From Candidatus Kaelpia imicola (GTDB lineage Bacteria; Omnitrophota; Gorgyraeia; Kaelpiales; Kaelpiaceae): a stretch of DNA of 50,468 nucleotides. Location of the stretch: the NCBI GenBank assembly GCA_030765505.1, contig JAVCCL010000010.1, positions 1-50,468 of the forward strand. Direction: 5' to 3'. The position numbers were made by a program, and so were the translations under genes. Below the pieces are notes generated by a model. That model was not told where the DNA came from and did no database searches. It saw only the letters and a program-made list of their open reading frames with translations. Within the stretch, counting starts at the first letter, position 1, and every line of letters begins with the position of its first letter. This document shows, piece after piece, positions 43,289 to 50,468 of this stretch.

Positions 43289-43687
43289 TCAGTATACTTG
43301 GCAGATCACTTCGCCGCCCAGATTGTTTTTCCTGGCATCTTCATCGCTGAGGAGACCGCCTGAAGTTGTTAATATAGCCAAACCTATTCCGTTTAAGACT
43401 TTCGGGATATTATCTTTGTCAACATATATCCTGCAACCCGGCTTAGATATTCTCTTTATATCCTTAAGAGCAGGTTTATTTCTAGCTAAATATTTAAGAT
43501 ATACCCGAATAACACCCTGAATATTATCCTCCATAACTTTAAACTCTTTAACAAACCCTTGGGCTTTTAAAATCTCAACAACCTTAAGGAGTAATTTGGA
43601 AAATTTTATATCAACACTCTCCTTGCTTACTCTATAGCCATTTTTAATTTTAACAAAAGCATCCGCTAAAGGATCAGATATACTCAT
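43289..43687 (-). CDS. rpsH: 30S ribosomal protein S8
   Basis: 132 residues. SDPLADAFVKIKNGYRV at the start and LTTSGGLLSDEDARKNNLGG at the end are S8. It binds the 16S central domain and, in E. coli, represses the spc operon by binding its mRNA. GGAGG lies seven bases before the ATG. Confidence 0.98.
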   Translation of the reverse strand: MSISDPLADAFVKIKNGYRVSKESVDIKFSKLLLKVVEILKAQGFVKEFKVMEDNIQGVIRVYLKYLARNKPALKDIKRISKPGCRIYVDKDNIPKVLNGIGLAILTTSGGLLSDEDARKNNLGGEVICQVY

Positions 43688-43696
43688 TTAAACCTC

Positions 43697-43882
43697 CTAC
43701 CAGCTGGCCTTTGTAACACCAGGCAACTCACCTTTAAGCGCCATCTCTCTGAAGCAGATTCTACAGAGACCAAATTTTCTTATATAACCGTGTCGTCTAC
43801 CACAGATCTGACATCTATTGTACTCTCTTACTTTAAATTTTTGTTTCTTCTGTTGTTTTAAGACTTGAGACTTCTTTGCCAT
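43697..43882 (-). CDS. rpsN: 30S ribosomal protein S14, type Z (zinc-binding)
   Basis: 61 residues from ATG 43882. A longer frame reaches back into rplE, but AGGAGG lies eight bases before 43882 and the product then has the normal type Z length. [20 protein letters not shown] is the CxxC-x12-CxxC zinc ribbon. It follows rplE with one base between them. Confidence 0.97.
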   Translation of the reverse strand: MAKKSQVLKQQKKQKFKVREYNRCQICGRRHGYIRKFGLCRICFREMALKGELPGVTKASW

Positions 43883-43883
43883 A

Positions 43884-44432
43884 CTATTTCCTCCTAAACG
43901 GAAAATTAAACGCTGATAGCAGCGCATAGACCTCATCGCGGTTCTTGGCAGTTGTAACAAAGCTTATATCCATCCCCTGAACCCTCTTTACTTTATCCAG
44001 ATTAATCTCAGGGAATATAGTCTGTTCTTTAAGCCCCAAGGTATAGTTACCTCCAGCATCGAAACCCTTATTGCCGGGAATGCCCTGAAAATCTCTGACA
44101 CGAGGCAAAGCTATATTTATCAATCTATCCAGAAACTCATACATTTTATCTCTGCGCAAAGTAACCTTACACCCTACAGAATCTCCCTGCCTAATCTTGA
44201 AATTAGCAATCGACTTCTTGGCTCTGCGTATCGCGGGCTGCTGACCGGTTATCATAGAGAGCTCTTCCATTGCTCTCTCTAAAACCTCAAGGCTTTGCGA
44301 GCCTTCACCTACACCCATATTTACAACTATTTTTTTTAGAGAAGGAACTTGGTGGATATTTCGAAACCCAAATTTATCTTTGAGTTCTGCTACAATCTTA
44401 TTTTTGTATATTTCGTAAAGTCTTGCTTGCAT
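43884..44432 (-). CDS. rplE: 50S ribosomal protein L5
   Basis: 182 residues. [34 protein letters not shown], and RGLDKV-like [15 protein letters not shown] near the end identify L5, which binds 5S rRNA and touches the P-site tRNA. No strong Shine-Dalgarno is seen; it starts two bases after rplX, so coupling is likely. Confidence 0.98.
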   Translation of the reverse strand: MQARLYEIYKNKIVAELKDKFGFRNIHQVPSLKKIVVNMGVGEGSQSLEVLERAMEELSMITGQQPAIRRAKKSIANFKIRQGDSVGCKVTLRRDKMYEFLDRLINIALPRVRDFQGIPGNKGFDAGGNYTLGLKEQTIFPEINLDKVKRVQGMDISFVTTAKNRDEVYALLSAFNFPFRRK

Positions 44433-44434
44433 AA

Positions 44435-44746
44435 TTAGATAGCCTCTTTACACTTTCTACATATTCTTATCTTCGTACCATCCTCCAGAGTCTTAAACCC
44501 AACCTTAACACCTCTACCGCACTTATTACAAAGAGGTAGAAGATTGGCTAAAGTAAGCGGGCTCTCTAACTCAATTATACCGCCCGGAGTATCCTGAGAC
44601 CTCTGCTTCATATGGCGTTTTGTTATATTGACACCCTGAATAAGAGCTCTCTCTCTCTTAGGGTAGACTCTTAAAACCTTACCTTTTTTACCTTTATCTT
44701 TACCTGCAATAACCTCAACGGTATCATCCTTTCTTAACCTCTTCAT
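44435..44746 (-). CDS. rplX: 50S ribosomal protein L24 with zinc-ribbon end
   Basis: 103 residues. The KOW motif is [20 protein letters not shown], then [10 protein letters not shown]. The C-terminus [12 protein letters not shown] and ICRKC adds a CxxC...CxxC ribbon, found in many but not all bacterial L24. It starts 50S assembly. GTGAGGAG lies before the ATG. Confidence 0.97.
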   Translation of the reverse strand: MKRLRKDDTVEVIAGKDKGKKGKVLRVYPKRERALIQGVNITKRHMKQRSQDTPGGIIELESPLTLANLLPLCNKCGRGVKVGFKTLEDGTKIRICRKCKEAI

Positions 44747-44756
44747 AAGATACTCC

Positions 44757-45125
44757 TCACAACACTTCCGGTGCTAAAGATATTATTTTCATAAAATCCC
44801 TATCTCGCAACTCTCTGGCCACAGGACCAAAGACACGAGTACCTCTAGGATTCTTCTGCTTATCTATTATAACAGCAGCATTGCCGTCGAACCTTAACAT
44901 CGAACCATCACTTCTTTTGATTGGAAAAGCGGTCCTAACAACTACAGCATTAACAACTTCGCCTTTCTTGACAACCCCATCCGGAGCCGACTCTTTCACG
45001 GAAGCAACAACGGTATCACCGATTGAAGCAAACTTCTTATTAGAACGTCCTATTACTTTTATGCAGGCAATCTTCTTAGCTCCTGTATTATCGGCAACTT
45101 TTAAAAGTGATCTCATCTGTATCAT
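44757..45125 (-). CDS. rplN: 50S ribosomal protein L14
   Basis: 122 residues from ATG 45125, the canonical length. An in-frame ATG at 45149 would add eight residues and lies inside rpsQ; GAGG stands nine bases before 45125, and the ATG overlaps the rpsQ stop (ATGA). [18 protein letters not shown] and [24 protein letters not shown]-type end (about 101-122) are diagnostic. Confidence 0.97.
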   Translation of the reverse strand: MIQMRSLLKVADNTGAKKIACIKVIGRSNKKFASIGDTVVASVKESAPDGVVKKGEVVNAVVVRTAFPIKRSDGSMLRFDGNAAVIIDKQKNPRGTRVFGPVARELRDRDFMKIISLAPEVL

Positions 45126-45370
45126 TTTATAACCTCGACCAATCTCCACCTCTTCTCTTTCGAAAGAGGCCTTGTCTCCATTATCTTGACCTTCTGACCT
45201 TCCCTACCTTCATTCTTTTCATCATGCACTTTAAATCGCTTATATTTTCTGATCCTCTTTTTATAAAGAGGGTGCTTTATAGTCCTGCCTACTCTAACTA
45301 TAAGAGTCTTCTCCATCTTGCCAGAGAGAATCACTCCTGTTAATTCTTTTCTTCTAGCTCTATCTTTCAT
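45122..45370 (-). CDS. rpsQ: 30S ribosomal protein S17
   Basis: 82 residues, OB fold. [37 protein letters not shown] and [19 protein letters not shown] are the S17 blocks. Its start ATG shares a base with the rpmC stop, and its stop overlaps the rplN start, so three small genes are tightly coupled. Confidence 0.97.
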   Translation of the reverse strand: MKDRARRKELTGVILSGKMEKTLIVRVGRTIKHPLYKKRIRKYKRFKVHDEKNEGREGQKVKIMETRPLSKEKRWRLVEVIK

Positions 45371-45579
45371 TACGAGGCCTCACTTTTCTTTTTCTTACTT
45401 CTTTCGCTGATTACTGTATGAATTTTCGCAATATCAGACCGGTAAACTCCAATCTCGTGGGGTTTCTGCAGCTTACCGACTTTAATATCGCTACGCAGAT
45501 GCAATAGCTTATCATATAAATCCTCAAGCTTATGATTCAGCTCTTCGTCGGTCATATTTCTTAAATCCTTGACTTTCAT
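45370..45579 (-). CDS. rpmC: 50S ribosomal protein L29
   Basis: 69 residues, two long helices: [20 protein letters not shown] and [21 protein letters not shown]. It lies at the polypeptide exit site beside L23 and binds chaperones and SRP. It overlaps rplP by four bases. Confidence 0.96.
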   Translation of the reverse strand: MKVKDLRNMTDEELNHKLEDLYDKLLHLRSDIKVGKLQKPHEIGVYRSDIAKIHTVISERSKKKKSEAS

Positions 45580-45992
45580 ATTATCTCTCTCTTTACAAAC
45601 TTACAGTTTATGGGCAGCTTATCTGAGGCCAGTTTAAAAGCCTGGCGAGCTAAATCTTCTGGAACACCTTCAAGCTCAAAGATAACTCTTCCTCTTTTAA
45701 CAACAGCCACCCAATGCTCAACCACACCCTTACCTTTACCCATTCTGGTCTCAAGCGGTTTTTTTGTCACAGGTTTATCCGGAAATATTCTAATCCAGAG
45801 CTTACCGCCACGCCTAAGACGCCTCATGATAGCAACACGTCCAGCCTCTATCTGTCTATTTGTAATCCAGGCATTCCCTAACGCCTGAAGCCCGAACTCT
45901 CCAAATGCTATCTTAGTAGCACCCTTAGATACTCCCTTGCGTTTTCCACGCTGGGTTTTACGATATTTCACTCTCTTAGGCATTAAAACCAT
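45576..45992 (-). CDS. rplP: 50S ribosomal protein L16
   Basis: 138 residues. [36 protein letters not shown], and [19 protein letters not shown] identify L16, which organises the A-site region. The ATG at 45992 is favoured by GAGGAG nine bases upstream; an in-frame ATG three codons later would also give a normal protein. Confidence 0.97.
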   Translation of the reverse strand: MVLMPKRVKYRKTQRGKRKGVSKGATKIAFGEFGLQALGNAWITNRQIEAGRVAIMRRLRRGGKLWIRIFPDKPVTKKPLETRMGKGKGVVEHWVAVVKRGRVIFELEGVPEDLARQAFKLASDKLPINCKFVKREII

Positions 45993-45995
45993 AAC

Positions 45996-46655
45996 TTAAG
46001 ACTCCTCTCCTATCTCTTCCTTCTCTAAAACAGCATCGCCTCTATAGATCCACACTTTTACACCTATTAATCCTACCGTAGTCCTTGATTCAGCAAAACC
46101 ATAATCGATATCCGCCCTTAAAGTTTGAAGAGGAACCTTTCCGCTCTTGTAGGACTCTGCTCTTGCAATCTCATGTCCGCCAAGCCTACCAGAACAGTTT
46201 ATCTTTATACCTTTAACACCATTTTCATTAGCCATCTGCATCGCTCTCTTCATAGCTCTTCTATGTGAGACCCTTTTTTCCATTTGAAACGCAACATTTT
46301 CAGCAACAAGCTGTGCATCGGCAGCAGGAAATTTAATCTCTTTTATATCGATTGCGATATCCTTATTTTTGACAATCACCTGCAAAGCTTCTTGAATTTT
46401 GTCTATCTCAACCCCCCGCCGACCTATGATAACTCCGGGACGTGAAGTATGTATGACTACCTTTACTTTTTCAGGATATCTTTCAATCTCTATACTAGAG
46501 ATACCAGCGTATCTCAAACTATTTTTAATATATTTACGTATCTTATAGTCTTCGCCTATAAAAACCTTAATATTTTCAGGTTGCGTAAACCACCTGGATT
46601 TCCACTGTTTTATATATCCAAGCCTATACCCAAAAGGGTGCACTTTATGACCCAT
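45996..46655 (-). CDS. rpsC: 30S ribosomal protein S3
   Basis: 219 residues. MGHKVHPFGYRLGYIKQWKS at the start, the KH domain with GVIIGRRGVEIDKIQ, and GCKGIKINCSGRLGG-like GVKGIKINCSGRLGGHEIAR. It forms part of the mRNA entry helicase. GGAGG lies upstream of the ATG. Confidence 0.98.
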   Translation of the reverse strand: MGHKVHPFGYRLGYIKQWKSRWFTQPENIKVFIGEDYKIRKYIKNSLRYAGISSIEIERYPEKVKVVIHTSRPGVIIGRRGVEIDKIQEALQVIVKNKDIAIDIKEIKFPAADAQLVAENVAFQMEKRVSHRRAMKRAMQMANENGVKGIKINCSGRLGGHEIARAESYKSGKVPLQTLRADIDYGFAESRTTVGLIGVKVWIYRGDAVLEKEEIGEES

Positions 46656-47045
46656 CTATCTCTTTCCTCCTTCTTTTACTGTTTTAGCTTTAGTTACTGC
46701 CGACCTTTTGCTTTTATAATCGAGCTCTATTGTAACGTGAGAAGTCCTTCTCTTTATCGGAGAGACCCTACCCATAGTAGCAGCCCGGAACCTGTTTAAA
46801 GCAGGACCCTGATTTGCATAGGCACTTGATATATAAAGAAGATCTCTTTCAAGAGAGTTGTTGTTCAGGGCATTAGCTGCTGCAGATTTAAGCAGTTTGG
46901 CTATAATCTGAGCCCCTCTCTTATTCATATTCAAAAGCAGACCTTCAGCAGAGATAATATCCCTGCCTCTAATTAGATCCAAAACCAATCTCACCTTCAG
47001 AGGTGAAATCTTTACAAACCGTGCATGTGCTTTTGTAACCGCCAT
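46656..47045 (-). CDS. rplV: 50S ribosomal protein L22
   Basis: 129 residues. AHARFVKISPLKVRLVLDLI opens the protein; the exit-tunnel hairpin and GRVSPIKRRTSHVTIELD close the core. A short basic tail follows. It is one base from rpsC. Confidence 0.98.
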   Translation of the reverse strand: MAVTKAHARFVKISPLKVRLVLDLIRGRDIISAEGLLLNMNKRGAQIIAKLLKSAAANALNNNSLERDLLYISSAYANQGPALNRFRAATMGRVSPIKRRTSHVTIELDYKSKRSAVTKAKTVKEGGKR

Positions 47046-47054
47046 AATAATACC

Positions 47055-47342
47055 TTATTTTTTAGTTATCTTTGCTTTTGATTTAATACCGCTATGTCCT
47101 CTAAAAATTCTGGTCGGAGCAAACTCTCCCAGTTTATGACCAACCATCTTCTCCGTAACATGGAGTGAAACAAAACTTCTGCCATTATGTACCTCAAAAG
47201 TAAAACCTACGAACTCAGGTATCACAGTTGAACGGCGAGACCAAGTTTTAATAGGTCTCTTCTCGCTGCTCTTTGACATCTTCTCTACCTTTTTCATTAA
47301 ATGTTCATCCACAAATGGACCCTTTTTCAATGACCTGGGCAT
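47055..47342 (-). CDS. rpsS: 30S ribosomal protein S19
   Basis: 95 residues. [34 protein letters not shown] and [15 protein letters not shown] are the S19 signatures. It pairs with S13 at the top of the head. AAAAGGAG precedes the ATG, one base after rplB. Confidence 0.98.
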   Translation of the reverse strand: MPRSLKKGPFVDEHLMKKVEKMSKSSEKRPIKTWSRRSTVIPEFVGFTFEVHNGRSFVSLHVTEKMVGHKLGEFAPTRIFRGHSGIKSKAKITKK

Positions 47343-47343
47343 A

Positions 47344-48159
47344 CTATTTTCTCCTTTTTACAATGAATTTATTAGATTGCTTATTTTTATTGCGTGTCTT
47401 AAGCCCCTTAGACGGCCATCCCCATGGAGAGGACGACGGTCTACCGCCAGCTGTATCACCACCCATAGGATGATCTACCGGGTTCATCGCTACACCTCTA
47501 ACCTTGGGTCTCTTCCCAAGCCATCTATTTCTTCCTGCTTTACCAATCGATATGTTCATATGATCGGAATTTGCTACCTGACCTATAGTCGCATAGCAGT
47601 TGACATCTATCCGTCTAACTTCGCCTGAAGGCATCTTTATGTGTGCAAAATTACCCTCTTTTGCCATAATCTGCGCCCAACAACCGGCAGAGCGCACAAT
47701 CTGAGCTCCCTTGCCTTCTGCTAATTCTAAATTATGAATAGATACCCCGCTGGGGATATTCTTAAGAGGCATAGAGTTACCGGACTTTATCTCGGCATTC
47801 TCAGAAGAGATGACAGTATCGCCTACTTTTAAACCCAAAGGCCAGATAATATATCTTCTCTCTTTATCTGTATATTCTAATAATGCAATTCTAGCACTTC
47901 TATTAGGATCATACTCAATCGCTATCACCTTTGCTTCCATATCCCTCTTATCTCTTTTAAAATCAATCCTTCTGTAGCGCCTTTTAACTCCGCCACCACG
48001 TCTACGCATTGTAATGTGGCCATGATTATTCCTGCCAGCTTTCTCACTCAAAGGCTCAAGGAGAGATTTCTCTGGGCTCTTCTTTGTTATCTCTTTAAAA
48101 TCAGAGTAACTCTGAAACCTTAACGATGGATTTAATGGTCTTCTTTTCTTAATAGCCAT
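47344..48159 (-). CDS. rplB: 50S ribosomal protein L2
   Basis: 271 residues. [20 protein letters not shown], the SH3-like middle, and [15 protein letters not shown] with the histidine implicated in peptidyl transfer. The following loop, [15 protein letters not shown], is a little unlike the usual GGGEG-GHPVSPWG form but keeps the length. GAGG lies before the ATG. Confidence 0.98.
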   Translation of the reverse strand: MAIKKRRPLNPSLRFQSYSDFKEITKKSPEKSLLEPLSEKAGRNNHGHITMRRRGGGVKRRYRRIDFKRDKRDMEAKVIAIEYDPNRSARIALLEYTDKERRYIIWPLGLKVGDTVISSENAEIKSGNSMPLKNIPSGVSIHNLELAEGKGAQIVRSAGCWAQIMAKEGNFAHIKMPSGEVRRIDVNCYATIGQVANSDHMNISIGKAGRNRWLGKRPKVRGVAMNPVDHPMGGDTAGGRPSSSPWGWPSKGLKTRNKNKQSNKFIVKRRK

Positions 48160-48166
48160 AATTACC

Positions 48167-48439
48167 TCATTCTATCGTATAACCTTTAACTAAGGTTACT
48201 ATCGCTTTTTTACCGCTGGAAGTCTTACCAGGTTCAGTCCATCTCAATCTTCTTGGTTTCGGAACTATCCTAACCGTAGCAACAGACTCAACTTTTACCT
48301 TGTAGATCTTCTCAACAGCCTTTTTGATATCTATTTTATTAGCTCTCTTATCAACCTCTACCGTATACTTGTTATACTGAGATAGCATAGCGCCCTTCTC
48401 TGTTGTTAATAACCTCTTTATCACTTTAAACTCATTCAT
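48167..48439 (-). CDS. rplW: 50S ribosomal protein L23
   Basis: 90 residues. [20 protein letters not shown], then [20 protein letters not shown] and [17 protein letters not shown]. It docks trigger factor and SRP at the tunnel exit. It overlaps rplD by four bases. Confidence 0.97.
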   Translation of the reverse strand: MNEFKVIKRLLTTEKGAMLSQYNKYTVEVDKRANKIDIKKAVEKIYKVKVESVATVRIVPKPRRLRWTEPGKTSSGKKAIVTLVKGYTIE

Positions 48440-49080
48440 TTTCTCTTTATCCTCTCACTAACCCCACTTAAAGCCCCTTTAGATAAAACTATCTTTTTAC
48501 AATTTAAAACATCATAAGCATTTAAATTTGCAAAGCTCTTTATGAAAACACCCTCTACATTTCTACAAGATAGACGCATATTATCTGATACATTCTCCGA
48601 CACAAAAAGGGCTTTCAATTTATCTAATCCTAAATTTTTAACTATTTTTACAAAACCTTTGGTCTTAGGTTCCTCTATCTGAAAATCTTCAATTAAGACC
48701 AGCTCCTGGTCTAATAGTTTAGCGTTTAGCGAGGATTTCAAGGCTTCCACCTTCATTCTCTTAGGAATCCTTACAGAATAATCCCTCATCTTAGGCCCAA
48801 ATACAGTTCCACCGCCTCTCCAGATAGGAGACCTGTTGCTCCCTACCCTGGCACGTCCGGTACCCTTCTGTTTCCAAGGTTTACTACCACCGCCACTCAC
48901 TTCTGCTCTGGTTTTGGTTGAAGCTGTACCCTGCCTTTTATTTGCAAGATAAGATGTTATAACCTGATGTAAGAGTTTTCTGTTTACATTGCCATTAAAA
49001 ACGTCCTTATCCAGCTCAAAATCAGCAACCTTATCTCCAGAGATATTGAGAATATCTATTGTATAATCAGTCTTCTTCAT
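48436..49080 (-). CDS. rplD: 50S ribosomal protein L4
   Basis: 214 residues. The long tunnel loop is visible: KQKGTGRARVGSNRSPIWRG and GGTVFGPKMRDYSVRIPKRM. L4 also regulates the S10 operon in E. coli by attenuation; no such leader hairpin is in the window because tuf directly precedes rpsJ. Its start lies within the acidic tail of rplC (14-base overlap). Confidence 0.97.
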   Translation of the reverse strand: MKKTDYTIDILNISGDKVADFELDKDVFNGNVNRKLLHQVITSYLANKRQGTASTKTRAEVSGGGSKPWKQKGTGRARVGSNRSPIWRGGGTVFGPKMRDYSVRIPKRMKVEALKSSLNAKLLDQELVLIEDFQIEEPKTKGFVKIVKNLGLDKLKALFVSENVSDNMRLSCRNVEGVFIKSFANLNAYDVLNCKKIVLSKGALSGVSERIKRK

Positions 49081-49996
49081 TATCTTTTTCTGAATCCTTA
49101 AGGCCTTGTTCTATTTTCTTTGGTCTACCCGTCTCTTCCTTTTTATTATTATCTAAATCTTCTTCTGTTTTCTGACCTTTGATAGACTCTTGCTCTTCTT
49201 GAGACTTAATTACAACGTCTTCCTGTGCAACCTGTCCTTCTTCTGCTTCAGCTAATTCCTCAGCCTTACCAGAGACCTCTTCACCTATATTTTTATCTTT
49301 TCTCTCTTCTTTAACATTCTCTTGTTCTTCAGGTTTAAAAAACTCGGAGCTTTTCTTCTTAGCACTCCTTAATATAACCATAGAGTTTCTGGCCCCGGGT
49401 ATGCCACCCTTAAGCAGAATAAGATTGTTCTCAAGATTTAAATCTACAATTTCAAGATTCTGAATTGTCACTTTATCATCACCCATATGGCCTGCCATAT
49501 GCAGCCCTTTAAAAACACGGGACGGGGATGAGCTCTGCCCTATAGAGCCAATAGATCTATGCGACCTGCTACCGTGAGACTTAGGACCAATGCTCCATCC
49601 CCAACGTTTTACACCGCCCTGAAAACCCTTACCTTTAGAATATGATGTAACATCTAAAAACTCACCTTGTTTAAAGATGTTTACCTTTAGCTCCTCTCCT
49701 ACTTTATAATTATCTAACACAGAGCCATCCTCTATCCTTATCTCACGCACATCTTTTAAAGGTTTTATCTTCAATTTATTGAACTCACCCAAGCGAGGCT
49801 TAGTCAATCTCCTCTTTTTCGGCTTAACTTGTTCATAGCCTATCTTTATAGCATCATAACCATCAATCTCTCTTCTCTTAACAGCCATGACATAACAAGG
49901 ACCTGCAGAGATAACTGTAACAGGTATAGCTCTATTCTCTTGAAAAACCTGCGTCATTCCTATTTTTTTACCTAATAAGCCTTTTACCACAGCCAT
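49067..49996 (-). CDS. rplC: 50S ribosomal protein L3 with long acidic C-terminal tail
   Basis: 309 residues, against roughly 205-215 in most bacteria. Residues 1-215 are a normal L3: GLLGKKIGMTQVF, KGKGFQGGVKRWG, GPKSHGSRSHRSIGSIGQSS and MAGHMGDDKVTIQN, including the loop that reaches the peptidyl transferase centre. Residues about 220-309 form a low-complexity tail rich in Glu, Lys, Asp and Gln, with net negative charge and probably disordered. The reading frame is open to the rplD start and shows no frameshift. The weak GATAAAG before the ATG suggests coupling to rpsJ. Confidence 0.96.
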   Translation of the reverse strand: MAVVKGLLGKKIGMTQVFQENRAIPVTVISAGPCYVMAVKRREIDGYDAIKIGYEQVKPKKRRLTKPRLGEFNKLKIKPLKDVREIRIEDGSVLDNYKVGEELKVNIFKQGEFLDVTSYSKGKGFQGGVKRWGWSIGPKSHGSRSHRSIGSIGQSSSPSRVFKGLHMAGHMGDDKVTIQNLEIVDLNLENNLILLKGGIPGARNSMVILRSAKKKSSEFFKPEEQENVKEERKDKNIGEEVSGKAEELAEAEEGQVAQEDVVIKSQEEQESIKGQKTEEDLDNNKKEETGRPKKIEQGLKDSEKDNEED

Positions 49997-49997
49997 A

Positions 49998-50312
49998 TTA
50001 CTTTATCTCCACATGTACTCCTGCAGGAAGATTTAACTTCCTTAAGGCATCAATAGTTTTAGCTGTCGGCTCCAACATCTCAATCAATCTCTTATGCGTA
50101 CAAAGCTGAAACTGCTCTCTGGATCTCTTGAAGACATGAGGAGACCTTATAACAGTAAATATCTCTTTACGGGTAGGCAATGGTATCGGACCTGAAACTT
50201 TTGCTCCTGTCCTCTTTGCAGTCTTGACTATCTCTTCTGCAGATTGATCTATCAATCTGTGATCGTAAGCCTTCAATTTTATTCTTATTTTCATTTTGCT
50301 TTCTTTAGCCAT
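49998..50312 (-). CDS. rpsJ: 30S ribosomal protein S10
   Basis: 104 residues. [24 protein letters not shown] and [20 protein letters not shown] are S10. It is also NusE in antitermination complexes. It follows tuf by 25 bases, with only AGAGAG upstream, so the S10 genes here are probably read through from the tuf (str-type) unit. Confidence 0.98.
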   Translation of the reverse strand: MAKESKMKIRIKLKAYDHRLIDQSAEEIVKTAKRTGAKVSGPIPLPTRKEIFTVIRSPHVFKRSREQFQLCTHKRLIEMLEPTAKTIDALRKLNLPAGVHVEIK

Positions 50313-50337
50313 CTCTCTATGCTCTCTATTCTATGAT

Positions 50338-50468
50338 TTATTCTATAATTTCAGAAACAACCCCGGCACCTACCGTTCTACCGCCTTCACGGATAGCAAA
50401 ACGCAGTTCCTTCTCAAGTGCTACGGGCTTGATTAACTCTATTACAAATTCAACATTATCACCGGGCA
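50338..50468 (-). CDS. tuf: elongation factor Tu, 3' end (partial)
   Basis: The last 43 codons of EF-Tu, cut by the window edge. [17 protein letters not shown], then [20 protein letters not shown] and the TAA at 50338-50340, all in the third beta-barrel domain. EF-Tu delivers aminoacyl-tRNA to the ribosome. The order tuf-rpsJ is standard for a str-S10 junction. Confidence 0.97.
   Translation of the reverse strand, partial: PGDNVEFVIELIKPVALEKELRFAIREGGRTVGAGVVSEIIE

Noticed and set aside
43883-43960. Longer N-terminus for S14
   Set aside because: It would run back into rplE; the inner ATG has a perfect Shine-Dalgarno and gives the normal 61 residues.

Overview
This AT-rich 50.5 kb window is an ordinary bacterial chromosome segment. 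All but one of its genes lie on the minus strand; the exception is rpmB (L28) at 19414-19641. The features point to an uncultured Gram-negative-type bacterium: a fused SecDF, pilin-like and BamE-like envelope proteins, PilZ and receiver proteins, GuaB3-type IMP dehydrogenase, and zinc-binding versions of S4, S14, L24, L28 and L36. The style recalls Omnitrophota or other PVC-related candidate lineages, but I saw no marker that fixes the phylum, so this is a low-confidence guess. No tRNA, rRNA, CRISPR array, insertion sequence or phage gene was seen.

Right end (about 35.1-50.5 kb, transcribed leftward): the 3' end of tuf, then a merged S10-spc-alpha supercluster. The order is rpsJ, rplC, rplD, rplW, rplB, rpsS, rplV, rpsC, rplP, rpmC, rpsQ, rplN, rplX, rplE, rpsN, rpsH, rplF, rplR, rpsE, rplO, secY, adk, map, infA, rpmJ, rpsM, rpsK, rpsD, rpoA, rplQ. 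The order is canonical except that rpmD (L30) is absent. L3 and L17 each carry a charged tail of about 90 residues.

Middle (about 17.3-35.1 kb): a class I aminotransferase overlapping a LeuC-type dehydratase, two small pilin-like membrane proteins, guaB3, guaA, dnaE, tgt, yajC, secDF, a PIG-L deacetylase and recJ. Next come rpmB on the plus strand and recG on the minus strand, which diverge from a shared promoter region.

Left half (about 5.2-17.2 kb): a 62-residue orphan with its own strong promoter, a PurF homologue whose glutaminase site has been lost, HU with a clear terminator, a TrkA_C membrane protein, a PilZ protein, two receiver-domain proteins, an unknown polytopic membrane protein, a MATE transporter, gpmA, an HI0933-type flavoprotein, Maf, a methyltransferase, a membrane-anchored protein resembling a degenerate PI3K/HipA-fold kinase, and a GIY-YIG protein.

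Far left (0-4.9 kb): an amino acid permease fused to a PTS EIIA domain, a gamma-carbonic anhydrase and a NapH-like iron-sulfur membrane protein, closely packed like an operon. An alanine dehydrogenase/CEOS-like enzyme follows. This part looks compositionally different from the rest and is separated from it by a 365-base gene-free stretch containing an inverted-repeat structure. Points most worth a second look are the PurF homologue, the pseudokinase-like protein, the permease-EIIA operon, the 62-residue orphan, and the charged tails on L3 and L17.
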